A DNA stretch of 15,947 nucleotides from Chloroflexota bacterium (lineage in GTDB: Bacteria; Chloroflexota; Limnocylindria; Limnocylindrales; CSP1-4), in contig JAICUV010000052.1 in assembly GCA_025935655.1 (NCBI GenBank), forward strand, positions 1 to 15,947, in the 5' to 3' direction. The translations under genes and the position numbers were made by a program. Shown here one piece after another: positions 1-7,036 of this stretch (positions are counted from its first letter, which is position 1; every line of letters begins with the position of its first letter). The notes under the pieces are model-generated. The model worked only from the letters and a program-made list of their open reading frames with translations. It was not told the DNA's origin and did no database searches.

Positions 1-2
1 AC

Positions 3-119
3 AAGTTCACGTCGGTCCTGCACCTGCCACTGTTCGATTTCGGGAACATCTATCTGCAGCGGCAGCGCTCGTTCACGATCCCGTGCTACTTCGCGACCGG
101 TTTCGGGGCATGCGGCTGA
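3..119 (+). CDS. C-terminal fragment of an unknown protein, possibly a TadE/TadG-like pilus protein
   Basis: Only the last 38 codons lie in the window; the gene begins upstream. The frame is open from base 3 to a TGA at 117-119 and ends in a hydrophobic, aromatic-rich tail (residues such as LFDFGNIYLQ, then a Cys near each end of the last stretch). The stop overlaps the ATG of the next gene in a TGATG arrangement, typical of translational coupling inside an operon. Because the two following genes are TadE-like and TadG-like, and such clusters often hold several small pseudopilins, this may be a third member. The fragment is too short to show a domain, so the family is inferred from position only. 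Confidence 0.5.
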   Translation, partial: KFTSVLHLPLFDFGNIYLQRQRSFTIPCYFATGFGACG

Positions 120-769
120 TGCGGCGCCGCTCGACGCGCGATCGGGGACGGGGTCAGGCCTTGGCCGAGTTCGCCTTGGTCTTTCCGATCTTCGCGGTCG
201 TACTGTTCGGGATCATCTCGCTCGGGTTGTGGGTCTTCTACCAGCAGCAGCTCACGAGCGCTGCGCGAGAAGCGGCCCGCTACGCCGCAATTCACAGCTC
301 GAGCGCGCAGTGCCCCACCGTGTCGAAGATCGACCCGCAGGCACCGCCGACCACCTACTACCGATGCGACCGGCCCGAGGATGGCTGGCCGAACATGGTC
401 CGCGCTGGCCGTTCGGCCATCTGGGGGATCAATCCCTCGTCCGTGTCGATCGTCGCGTGCTGGTCAGGGTTCCGCGACGTCGCGGGTAACGACGCACCTC
501 CGGGCGCGCCCGGAGCGACCTATTCGCCGTGCACCATCAGCGGCGTTGTCGCCGAACAATCGGTCGGGTCGATCGGATGTCCGGTCACGGCTGCCGCGAC
601 CTCGGACACGGCGAGCGACGTCTCCTACGGCAATGGGACGACCTACGGGACGAGGGTGACGACCTACGCGTGCTTCAACTGGTCACCGCCCATGGCCGGG
701 TTCCTATTGATCCCTTCGAACGTCACGATCCGCGCCGGCTTGACCGAGATCGTGCAGCGCCAGCAGTGA
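119..769 (+). CDS. TadE-like pseudopilin (Flp/Tad pilus assembly)
   Basis: This 216-residue protein has a short basic N-terminus, then RGQALAEFAL leading into one membrane segment (about residues 17-40) and the family's SAAREAARYAA stretch. That is the TadE-like signature. Gly12-Gln13 with Glu17 fits the prepilin cleavage pattern (Glu at +5), so processing by a TadV-type peptidase is plausible. The rest is exported, with several Cys and a C-terminus (GFLLIPSNVTIRAGLTEIVQ) typical of the family. TadE proteins are minor pseudopilins of the tight-adherence pilus at the cytoplasmic membrane. The ATG at 119 is preferred because it overlaps the upstream stop; ATG 110 is the alternative. The TadG-like gene starts two bases after the stop, so the genes form an operon. 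Confidence 0.85.
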   Translation: MRRRSTRDRGRGQALAEFALVFPIFAVVLFGIISLGLWVFYQQQLTSAAREAARYAAIHSSSAQCPTVSKIDPQAPPTTYYRCDRPEDGWPNMVRAGRSAIWGINPSSVSIVACWSGFRDVAGNDAPPGAPGATYSPCTISGVVAEQSVGSIGCPVTAAATSDTASDVSYGNGTTYGTRVTTYACFNWSPPMAGFLLIPSNVTIRAGLTEIVQRQQ

Positions 770-771
770 GG

Positions 772-2217
772 ATGACGACCGTGACCCCCCGTACCGACGA
801 ACGTGGACAGGTGCTCGTGATCTTCGCGGGCGCCCTCGTCGTGCTGTTCGTGATCGCGTCGCTCGTCGTGGACCTGGGGTTCGCGTTCATGATCCGCCGC
901 CAGGAGCAGAACGCGGCCGATCCCGGCGCAATCGCCGCCGCAAGGTACATCCACCCGTCTGCGACTGGCGCTGCGGACCCGACGGCGATGCGGCGAGCGG
1001 CCTGCTTCTACGCGCGCCAGAACGGGTTCTTCCAGTCCGCGACATCGAATGATGGCTGTGTCCCCGCGAACGATGCGAACGGCACGACGCTCACGGTCAA
1101 CTACCCGCCCAGCCGGTCAGCCGGCCGCTACGCCGGCAACCCGGGGGCTGTGGAGGTGGTGATCAATCGCAACCACCGCACCTTCTTCGGCGGCCTGATC
1201 CCGCTGCCGACGATCCCCGTGACCTCCAGCGCTGTCGGAGCGTTCGACACCGGATCCTCGAACTCCAGCTCGCTCATCTCGCTTGATCCCACCTCGTGTT
1301 CCGCAGGAAAGATCCACGGCACCGGGACGATCGACATCCACCCGGTTCTCGGCGTCACGTCCGGAGGCTACGTCCAGGTCAACTCCTCGTGCTCGTCGGG
1401 GAGCACTGACGACGTCTGCGGCGCGAGCTCGGGCGGGCTCAAGATTGACAGCAACGCGTCGAACTTCACTGCGCCGATGACGTACGTCGTCGGGTCGTGC
1501 CAGGCGACGTCGGGGACGATCAACGGTGGGCTCGACGAGAACGCCGCGTACGTTGGGGACCCGCTCGCGGAGCTTCGGCCACCGCGGCTGGCGGACTACC
1601 CCCCCGGAAAGTGCTCGCCAACCGGCCCGGCGCTCGCCCCTGGCGATCGCGGCTGCCGGTTCAATTCGGCAGGGACGATCAACCTGCAGCCCGGTGTCTA
1701 CTACGGCGGCTGGGCAATCGGCAACAATGTCACGCTCGTCCTCGCCCCGGGGATGTACATCTTCGCGGGTGGAGGCGTGACGCTGAATGCTGGCGGAACG
1801 ATCACGTCCGTCGCCGGCGTGGGTGGTGCGCCGGCACCGGTCATGTTCTTCAACACCGACGACCCGAGCACAGGCACGGGCCAATCCAATGTCGACTTTG
1901 AGGCAACCGGGACCCTCGTCCTGCGCCCGATCTCCAGCGGGCCCTACAAGAACATCCTGATCTGGAACGACGGGAACGGCAGCAACCCCACGAGCTGGAT
2001 CAAGCTCGGCGGGCAGTCCTCTCTGGACATCGCCGGGACGATCTACAACCCGAAAGGTCTGGTAACCCTCGAAGGTGGGTCAGGCGTGGGCTCCAGCAAC
2101 ACGGCTGCGATCCAGATCATCGCCTGGCAGTGGGACATCGGCGGCAACTCGACGCTCGACATGCCGTACGACCCGCAGGGGCTCTACCAGCTCCCGCAGA
2201 AGGGCCTCGTTCACTAG
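772..2217 (+). CDS. TadG-like protein (putative Flp pilus-assembly TadG)
   Basis: This 481-residue protein opens with DERGQVLVIFAGALVVL and a single membrane helix (about residues 13-39). The segment RRQEQNAADPGAIAAARY corresponds to the 'NAADAAALA' box of TadG N-terminal domains. The remainder is a long Ser/Gly/Thr/Asn-rich exported region with recurring short beta-strand-like blocks (for example VTLVLAPGMYIFAGGGVTLNAG), resembling a beta-helix-like surface domain. TadG-like proteins are envelope components of Tad secretion and pilus machines. ATG 772 follows the TadE stop (TGAGGATG), so the GG before it doubles as a weak ribosome binding site; longer in-frame starts would overlap tadE and lack the signature start. 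Codon use looks less GC-extreme than in the rest of the window. It ends at TAG. Confidence 0.85.
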   Translation: MTTVTPRTDERGQVLVIFAGALVVLFVIASLVVDLGFAFMIRRQEQNAADPGAIAAARYIHPSATGAADPTAMRRAACFYARQNGFFQSATSNDGCVPANDANGTTLTVNYPPSRSAGRYAGNPGAVEVVINRNHRTFFGGLIPLPTIPVTSSAVGAFDTGSSNSSSLISLDPTSCSAGKIHGTGTIDIHPVLGVTSGGYVQVNSSCSSGSTDDVCGASSGGLKIDSNASNFTAPMTYVVGSCQATSGTINGGLDENAAYVGDPLAELRPPRLADYPPGKCSPTGPALAPGDRGCRFNSAGTINLQPGVYYGGWAIGNNVTLVLAPGMYIFAGGGVTLNAGGTITSVAGVGGAPAPVMFFNTDDPSTGTGQSNVDFEATGTLVLRPISSGPYKNILIWNDGNGSNPTSWIKLGGQSSLDIAGTIYNPKGLVTLEGGSGVGSSNTAAIQIIAWQWDIGGNSTLDMPYDPQGLYQLPQKGLVH

Positions 2218-2247
2218 CCGATCACGTCCGGGTCTCGGGGATCCGGA

Positions 2248-2946
2248 TCAGAGCAGCGTGAGCGGCTCCGGCGGTGGCTGGAGCCGCTCGACGAGCTCGG
2301 GGCCGTTGTTGCGGACGTTGTTCACCAGGGGCGGCACCGGGTAGGCGTCGAGCGCCCAGTCGTCGCTGGGCTCGAGCAGCGCACGCAGCTCGCCTGGCTG
2401 GACGGGGGCGGGGTCCAGCCAGCGCGCCCAGGCGTCGGGCGGGACGATCACCGGCATCCGGTCGTGGATCGAGGCCATGAACGTGTTGGGCCGGGTGGTG
2501 ACGATCGTGAACGTCCGGTGCCACAGCCCGCTCTCAGGGTCCTGGCGGCCGGTCCACAGCCCGGCCAGGGCGAGGATGCCATCGGCCGGATCGTGGATGC
2601 GCATCGGCTGCCGTGTCGTCCCCTCGCGTAGCCACTCGTAGAACCCATCGACCGGCACGAGGCACCGGCGGCGCCGGAACGCGTCCCGGAACACCGCGTT
2701 CGTCGCGACGGTCTCGGCCCGGGCGTTGAACGTCCGTGAGGCGATCCGCGGGTCATCGGACCAGCCCGGGATCAGTCCCCATCGGTAGCGGACGACCGCG
2801 CGCCGGTCATCGCGCTGGACGACGACCGCGGCCTCGTCCGTGGGCGCCACGTTGTACCTCCCGCCGGGGTCGTCGGCGAGGTCCTCCGCCTCGAAGATCG
2901 CCGCGATCTCGCTCGTCGGGCGCTGCTGGGTGAACCGGCCGCACAT
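2248..2946 (-). CDS. yedK: SRAP-domain abasic-site processing protein (HMCES/YedK family)
   Basis: This 232-residue protein is a full-length SRAP domain. It starts MCGRF, so Cys2 becomes the N-terminal nucleophile once Met1 is removed. The other conserved active-site residues are present: Asn74 in FNARAET, Glu104 in GFYEW and His161 in SIHDRMP. The motifs YNVAPT and RWGLIP are also typical. In this family Cys2 forms a thiazolidine crosslink with an abasic site in single-stranded DNA, shielding it during replication. It lies alone on the minus strand, convergent with tadG (30 bp apart) and divergent from the rhomboid gene (74 bp). No ribosome binding site is evident; TAGACT sits 6 bases upstream of the ATG, so the transcript may be leaderless. 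Confidence 0.95.
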   Translation of the reverse strand: MCGRFTQQRPTSEIAAIFEAEDLADDPGGRYNVAPTDEAAVVVQRDDRRAVVRYRWGLIPGWSDDPRIASRTFNARAETVATNAVFRDAFRRRRCLVPVDGFYEWLREGTTRQPMRIHDPADGILALAGLWTGRQDPESGLWHRTFTIVTTRPNTFMASIHDRMPVIVPPDAWARWLDPAPVQPGELRALLEPSDDWALDAYPVPPLVNNVRNNGPELVERLQPPPEPLTLL

Positions 2947-2952
2947 CGGCCG

Positions 2953-2958
2953 AGTCTA
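2953..2958 (-). promoter_or_regulatory. Putative -10 element of the SRAP gene
   Basis: The minus strand reads TAGACT, then CGGCCG, then the ATG at 2946. Six bases between a -10 hexamer and the start codon would put transcription initiation at or next to the ATG. No matching -35 is seen. The call rests on position and on similar arrangements at other genes here. Confidence 0.4.
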
Positions 2959-3007
2959 CCGGGACGCCCGGGACCATCGGCGCGGCACCGGTTCGGGCGG
3001 CCTCCTG

Positions 3008-3013
3008 TACAGT
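3008..3013 (+). promoter_or_regulatory. Putative -10 element of the rhomboid gene
   Basis: TACAGT is followed by CGCCGCC and the GTG start at 3021. The 7-base gap suggests a leaderless transcript. No purine-rich ribosome binding site lies in the gap and no clear -35 was found. Confidence 0.4.
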
Positions 3014-3020
3014 CGCCGCC

Positions 3021-4229
3021 GTGACCGATCCCACCTTCGATCTCGAACGGGTCCTCGCGTCCGAAGGCCCGCTCCCGCGTGAGACCGCGCTCGCCGCGCT
3101 CGACCGTGCCGCGCAGCTCGTGAGCGAGACCGACTTCCGCGACGCGGCGCGCCTGTACCAGCGCGTCATCGGCTTCGACGACCCGGCGATCACCGCAGCC
3201 GCCTACGTCGGCTTCGGCGAGGCGCTCTACCGCATGGACGAGGACGCGGCCGCGCTCCATGCGTGGGAGCAGGCGAGCCGGCTGCCCGAGAACCCGTCCA
3301 CGTACCTCGCCTGGCGCAACGTCGCGGCGGGGAGGGTCCGGGCGCAGGACCTCCGGGGCGCGTTCGACGCCTACCGCGAGGCGGAACGCCGTGCGCCGGC
3401 GGCGGACAAGGCGGAGATCGCGACCCGCCTCGGCTGGTTGAGCAAGGAGCTCGGCGACACGAGCGCCGCGGGCAAGTACTTCGCCCGGGCGCGAGGCGAC
3501 GCCGGGCTCTCGTTCACGATCGTGATCATCGCGGTGACGGTGATCGTCTCGATCCTGACCAACGTCCTGGGCCCGGTGGGGGAAGACCTGCTCAACCTCC
3601 TCGCGCTGGACAAGGTCGCGCTCGCGAACGGCGAGATCTGGCGCCTGTGGACCGCCGCGCTCGTGCACGCCCCGCTGACCCAGAACCCGCTCCACCTCCT
3701 GTTCAACATGTACGCGCTGTGGCTGGCCGGTCCGCTCGTCGAGCGGCTCTACGGCGGCTGGCGGTTCCTCGCCTTCTATCTCCTGTGCGCGGCGGGCGGA
3801 TCGCTGGCGTCGTTCGCGTTCAGCGACTCGCGCTACAGCATCGGGGCCTCGGGCGCCGTGTTCGGCCTGTTCGCGATCCTGTTCGTCGTCCAGCGGGTCC
3901 ACAAGCCGATCATGGACCGCCAGGCCCGGGCCTTCATGGGCCAGCTGGGCGGGCTGCTCGTGATCAACCTGATCTTCGGCGTCGTGGTGCCCGGCATCGA
4001 CAACCTCGCCCACATGGGCGGGCTCGCCACCGGCGCCTGGCTGGGGTTCCTGTTCGGCCCGACACGGGCCCAGACGATGCGCTCCATGTGGACCCGCCCC
4101 TCGGCGACCGGCGCGCTGGTGCCGGTGTTCGGGAACGAGGCCACGAGGGCCATCAGGGTCGGGGGCCTGCTCGCGCTCGGCCTCGCGTTCCTCGCGCTGT
4201 GGGCCATCGGCGTCAGCGCCTGGAGCTGA
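3021..4229 (+). CDS. Rhomboid-family intramembrane serine protease with N-terminal helical-repeat (TPR-like) domain
   Basis: The 402-residue protein has two halves. Residues 1-160 are soluble, helical and Ala-rich with TPR-like spacing (DAARLYQRVIGF, AALHAWEQASRL, GAFDAYREAERR). Residues 163-400 are a rhomboid membrane domain: HxxxN at His225-Asn229, the catalytic GASG at 275-278 (Ser277), and the catalytic His331 in NLAHMGG. The Ser-His dyad is intact, so an active protease in the cytoplasmic membrane is expected. A further membrane segment (about 380-398) follows, close to the C-terminus. The TPR-like part probably recruits a substrate or partner in the cytoplasm; the substrate is unknown. 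The start is GTG 3021, supported by the adjacent -10-like TACAGT. It converges on the anti-sigma gene, 18 bp away. Confidence 0.9.
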   Translation: MTDPTFDLERVLASEGPLPRETALAALDRAAQLVSETDFRDAARLYQRVIGFDDPAITAAAYVGFGEALYRMDEDAAALHAWEQASRLPENPSTYLAWRNVAAGRVRAQDLRGAFDAYREAERRAPAADKAEIATRLGWLSKELGDTSAAGKYFARARGDAGLSFTIVIIAVTVIVSILTNVLGPVGEDLLNLLALDKVALANGEIWRLWTAALVHAPLTQNPLHLLFNMYALWLAGPLVERLYGGWRFLAFYLLCAAGGSLASFAFSDSRYSIGASGAVFGLFAILFVVQRVHKPIMDRQARAFMGQLGGLLVINLIFGVVVPGIDNLAHMGGLATGAWLGFLFGPTRAQTMRSMWTRPSATGALVPVFGNEATRAIRVGGLLALGLAFLALWAIGVSAWS

Positions 4230-4247
4230 CCGGGACCGGCGAGCGTC

Positions 4248-5090
4248 TCAGGCGCCGATCTCGCCGAACACCACCTGCGGCCCGGGATCACCGGTCGCAC
4301 CGCCCGCATCCTCGAGGGTGATCATCACGGCGTCCCCCGGCGCGAGCGCGACGCCGAGCGGGGCCACGAGCGCGCCGCTGCCGTCGAAGGCGACCGTCTG
4401 CAGCGGGTGGACGCCCGACGCGTCCGCGTGCCACAGCTGGTAGGCCTGCCCGGGGGCCGTCGCCGGCAGATCGCGCGCGACGATCCACGCGTCCCGGCTG
4501 CCGGGGACGAACACGACCGCGGCGTCCGCGGCCGGCGCGAGCGGCTCGGCATGGAGGGCGACCGTCCGGTGGGCGGGGTCGATCGCGGCAGCCATCACGC
4601 CGCCCTCGGCCGTGACCTGGTCGCGGAGCAGGGCGACCTGCGCCTGCGCGCGGTCGAGGTCGGACTGGATGGCCGCACCACGCGCACCCAGGCCCACCGC
4701 GACCACGGCGAGGGCGGCCGCCAGGCCGACGGCGGCGACGAACGGCCGTCGCGGGCCATGGGCCGTCGTGATGGGGATCGGCCGCGTCGGCGATGCGGAC
4801 GGGGTGAGGACCGCCATGGGCCGATCGAACGCCCTGGGCCGTCCGGGCGCCGTCGATCGCTGGCGCTCCGCGTCGATCGCGAGGCGGATCCCGGCGAACA
4901 GGTCCGGCGGCGGGATCCGCTCCGGGACGATCAGGGCGAGGTCTGCGAGGACCAGCTCCAGCTCGTCCTCCGCGACCGCGCAGGCCGCACACCCCCGCCG
5001 GTGGTCGTCGTACGCCGCACGCTCGTCGGGCTCGAGGTCGTCGAGCACGGCCCCGGCCGCGAGCAGGAGCTCCGCTTCGTGGTGGATCAC
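4248..5090 (-). CDS. Anti-sigma factor, RskA-like, with zinc-type anti-sigma N-terminus
   Basis: This 280-residue protein starts at a GTG whose last bases overlap the sigma gene stop (GTGA, 5090-5087), so the two are translationally coupled. The N-terminal 110 residues are cytoplasmic and hold the HxxxCxxC zinc anti-sigma motif (His30, Cys34, Cys37). One membrane helix follows at about 116-138, then a short coiled region (QSDLDRAQAQVALLRDQV). The C-terminal 110 residues are extracytoplasmic and resemble the RskA domain (AYQLWHADASGVHPL, GDAVMITLEDAGGA). Such proteins hold an ECF sigma factor at the membrane until a signal or proteolysis frees it. The neighbouring rhomboid protease is a conceivable but unproven participant. 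Confidence 0.9.
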   Translation of the reverse strand: MIHHEAELLLAAGAVLDDLEPDERAAYDDHRRGCAACAVAEDELELVLADLALIVPERIPPPDLFAGIRLAIDAERQRSTAPGRPRAFDRPMAVLTPSASPTRPIPITTAHGPRRPFVAAVGLAAALAVVAVGLGARGAAIQSDLDRAQAQVALLRDQVTAEGGVMAAAIDPAHRTVALHAEPLAPAADAAVVFVPGSRDAWIVARDLPATAPGQAYQLWHADASGVHPLQTVAFDGSGALVAPLGVALAPGDAVMITLEDAGGATGDPGPQVVFGEIGA

Positions 5091-5707
5091 GGCTCGCGTC
5101 CCTGGACGAGCGCGTCCCCGGCCGGCAGCTCCGAGATCGAGTCGCCGAGGATGTCGCGCAACCGGAGGAGCGCGCTGCGGATCCGGGTCTTCGCGGTGCC
5201 CAGCGGGATCCCCAGCCGCTCGGAGACCTCGACGTGCGTCAGGCCCTGGAAGAACGCGAGCTCCAGGGACTCGCGCTGGGCGGGCGTCAGCTCGGCGATC
5301 GCGGCCCGGACGCGCTCCTGGCGGATGCGCACCCACGTCTCGTGGTCGACGTCGTCGGACGCCTCCTCGAACTCGAGGTCCACGTCGGCGGTGCGCTTGC
5401 GGACGTTGGCCTCGCGGCGGACGAGGTCGATCGCCTTGTGGCGCGCGAGGCTGAACAGCCACGGCGCGACGGCCCCCTTCGCGGGGTCGAACCGCCCGGC
5501 GTCCCGCCACAGCGCGATGAACACCTCCTGGACGACGTCCTGCGCGAACCGCTCGGCGCCGGTGACCTGGTAGGCGAGCGAGTACAGCGGACCGGAGTAG
5601 CGGGCGTAGAGCGCCTCGACCGCGCGTTCGTCGCGCTCGACGATGCGCGCGATCAGCGCCGCATCCTCCGCGCGCCGCAGCGCCCGCGCCTCGTCCGGCT
5701 CCCGCAA
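5087..5707 (-). CDS. ECF-type sigma-70 factor (SigK-like)
   Basis: From the proposed start the protein has 206 residues, normal for the family. Region 2 spans about 15-100 (IARIVERDERAVEALYARY, AQDVVQEVFIALWRDA, WLFSLARHKAIDLVRRE). Region 4 spans about 130-185 and carries the helix-turn-helix GLTHVEVSERLGIPLGTAKT. It should direct RNA polymerase to stress or envelope promoters and be restrained by the overlapping anti-sigma gene. The start chosen is TTG at 5707, because GGAGG lies 5 bases upstream and region 2 begins soon after. The frame is open further: ATG 5887 would add 60 residues of low-complexity, unfamiliar sequence, and 5962 would run into the divergent gene. The family call is firm; the start is uncertain. 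Confidence 0.88.
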   Translation of the reverse strand: MREPDEARALRRAEDAALIARIVERDERAVEALYARYSGPLYSLAYQVTGAERFAQDVVQEVFIALWRDAGRFDPAKGAVAPWLFSLARHKAIDLVRREANVRKRTADVDLEFEEASDDVDHETWVRIRQERVRAAIAELTPAQRESLELAFFQGLTHVEVSERLGIPLGTAKTRIRSALLRLRDILGDSISELPAGDALVQGREP

Positions 5708-5712
5708 GCGAT

Positions 5713-5717
5713 CCTCC
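5713..5717 (-). promoter_or_regulatory. Ribosome binding site supporting the TTG start of the sigma gene
   Basis: GGAGG on the minus strand is five bases before TTG 5707-5705. It is the only strong Shine-Dalgarno sequence I noticed near a candidate start of this gene and is the main reason for choosing the short form. Confidence 0.45.
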
Positions 5718-5791
5718 GAGCTGCGCGGACGATCCGGGGTGGGCAGGGGGCGGATGGCGTCGCCGCCGATTTCGGTCGTCCGGGCGTCGCG

Positions 5792-5797
5792 ATCATA
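5792..5797 (-). promoter_or_regulatory. Possible -10 element of the sigma/anti-sigma operon
   Basis: TATGAT on the minus strand lies about 85 bases before the proposed TTG start. It is close to the TATAAT consensus in otherwise GC-rich DNA, but no -35 is seen 16-18 bases upstream. If the longer ATG 5887 start is real, this would lie inside the gene. Confidence 0.25.
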
Positions 5798-5932
5798 CCG
5801 AAGCGCGACGGGTCGGGCCGCGGGGGTCCGGCCGACGTCGAACCGTGCGGGAACGCTGAGCGCCGAGCCGACGAGGAGAGTGTCCATCGCCGCCAGTTCG
5901 GCCGTGCGGGCTCCATGGATGGGCGACGGCGG

Positions 5933-5938
5933 TATCGT
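5933..5938 (+). promoter_or_regulatory. Putative -10 element of the MetE-like gene
   Basis: TATCGT is followed by six bases and the GTG at 5945. The spacing matches the SRAP and rhomboid genes and suggests a leaderless transcript. No -35 was recognised. Confidence 0.35.
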
Positions 5939-5944
5939 CGCATC

Positions 5945-6877
5945 GTGTTTGCGATGCTCCATGGTCCGCTGCCGGGTGCCGGTGATGGCGAGACCGCGCT
6001 CCGCCAGGCGGTCGCCGCCCAGCTCGACGCGGGCCTCGAGCTCGTGACGGAGGCCGGCGCGCTGCTGCGGGACCGGGACGCGGCGATCCTCCGGGCGATC
6101 GAAGGCGGCGACACCGGGCCCGGCGGGCTCGCCGTCCGGACGTGGCGGGCGACCGCCGAGGCGGTGCGCGCGGTCGGCGGGTCGGGCACATCCGCGGCCG
6201 TCGCCGCGACGATCACGGGGCCGTACACGCTGGCCCGACGGACGGCGTCCGGCGATGGAGCGATGCTGGGATCACGGTTGCAGGGGGAGCTCGTGGCGCT
6301 GGCCGCTGCCGGCTGCCAGCTCGTCGTCGTGGACGAGCCCGATGCGGCCACGATCGGGACGGATGACGTCCTGCGTGATCGCTTCCGTGCCGCCCAGCGC
6401 GCGCTGCTCCCCGGCGATCCGCCGCTCCACGCGATGCTGGCGATCACGGGTGGTTCCGCCTGGGACGCCGGGCCCGAGACGATCCTCGAGGCGCCGTACG
6501 CCTCCTATCTGCTGGACCTCCTGGCGGGCCCCGACAACTGGGATCTCGCGCGGGCCGTTCCCGGCGATCGGGGCATCGTCTGCGCGGCGCTCCGGGTGCC
6601 GTCGGCCGAGGACCAGGCGCCGGTGCTCGTGTGGGCCGCGCAGTACGCGGCGTCGATGCGCGCCCGTGGGCTGGGGCGGGTGGGCCTCGCGAACGCGTCG
6701 TCGCTCGGGGGCCTGTCGATCGAGGATGCGGCCGCGGCCCTCGCGGCCCTCGGCAGGGCGGCGATGCTCGCGGCGATGGAGCCCGAGGAGGCGATCGCTG
6801 CAGGCCTCGACCGGCGGACGTTCGCCCAACCGCCGGGCCGCGGGGCGCGGCGCCAGGGGATGGTCCCCCGCGGCTGA
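5945..6877 (+). CDS. MetE-like (cobalamin-independent methionine synthase fold) protein with zinc site apparently lost
   Basis: This 310-residue protein resembles the C-terminal barrel of MetE: ITGPYTLARR (90-99), LAAAGCQLVVVDEPD (119-133, matching the 'IQVDEP' strand) and LHAMLAITGG (161-170, matching the zinc-binding 'HMC' strand). Glu182 in ILEAPY fits the Glu ligand position. The Cys ligands are missing: HxC has become His162-Ala-Met164, and the C-terminal Cys-Gly-Leu loop reads ASSLGGL (251-257). Catalysis of methyl transfer to homocysteine by the usual zinc mechanism is therefore unlikely, and the true role is unknown. Length is near half of a full MetE, as in stand-alone MetE-like proteins. 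GTG 5945 is preferred over the ATG three codons later because of TATCGT just upstream. It is divergent from the sigma operon. The family assignment is by motif reading and is moderate. Confidence 0.7.
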   Translation: MFAMLHGPLPGAGDGETALRQAVAAQLDAGLELVTEAGALLRDRDAAILRAIEGGDTGPGGLAVRTWRATAEAVRAVGGSGTSAAVAATITGPYTLARRTASGDGAMLGSRLQGELVALAAAGCQLVVVDEPDAATIGTDDVLRDRFRAAQRALLPGDPPLHAMLAITGGSAWDAGPETILEAPYASYLLDLLAGPDNWDLARAVPGDRGIVCAALRVPSAEDQAPVLVWAAQYAASMRARGLGRVGLANASSLGGLSIEDAAAALAALGRAAMLAAMEPEEAIAAGLDRRTFAQPPGRGARRQGMVPRG

Positions 6878-6986
6878 GCGTCTGGCACGCCACGGCGGCC
6901 GCCGGCCGGTAGCGCCGCCGGCTCGGCATCAGTGGAGGAGGCCTCCCTGAGTGTCGTGCACCACGGCCGGGCCGCTACCTCGGCGG

Positions 6987-6992
6987 TACGCT
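6987..6992 (+). promoter_or_regulatory. Possible -10 element of the aminotransferase gene
   Basis: TACGCT lies 44 bases upstream of the GTG at 7037 and would give a leader of about 38 bases that contains the GAGGA ribosome binding site at 7024-7028. No -35 was identified. Confidence 0.25.
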
Positions 6993-7036
6993 TCACGGCA
7001 TCCCGCCCCGTCGCCCGCACCCCGAGGACCCCGAAC

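Noticed and set aside
529..771. N-terminal extension of the TadG-like frame upstream to 529
   Set aside because: It would overlap tadE by about 240 bp in another frame, and the extension has no family features. ATG 772 directly after the tadE stop fits the family start.
2240..2249. GATCCGGATC palindrome between tadG and the SRAP gene
   Set aside because: A 10-bp palindrome overlapping the SRAP stop codon; no loop or T-run, so neither a terminator nor an operator can be supported.
4230..4247. Terminator between the convergent rhomboid and anti-sigma genes
   Set aside because: Only 18 bp, with no convincing stem and no T-run.
6937..6946. GGAGGCCTCC palindrome upstream of the aminotransferase gene
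   Set aside because: Short and GC-rich, about 90 bases from the start, with no further symmetry; chance is likely.
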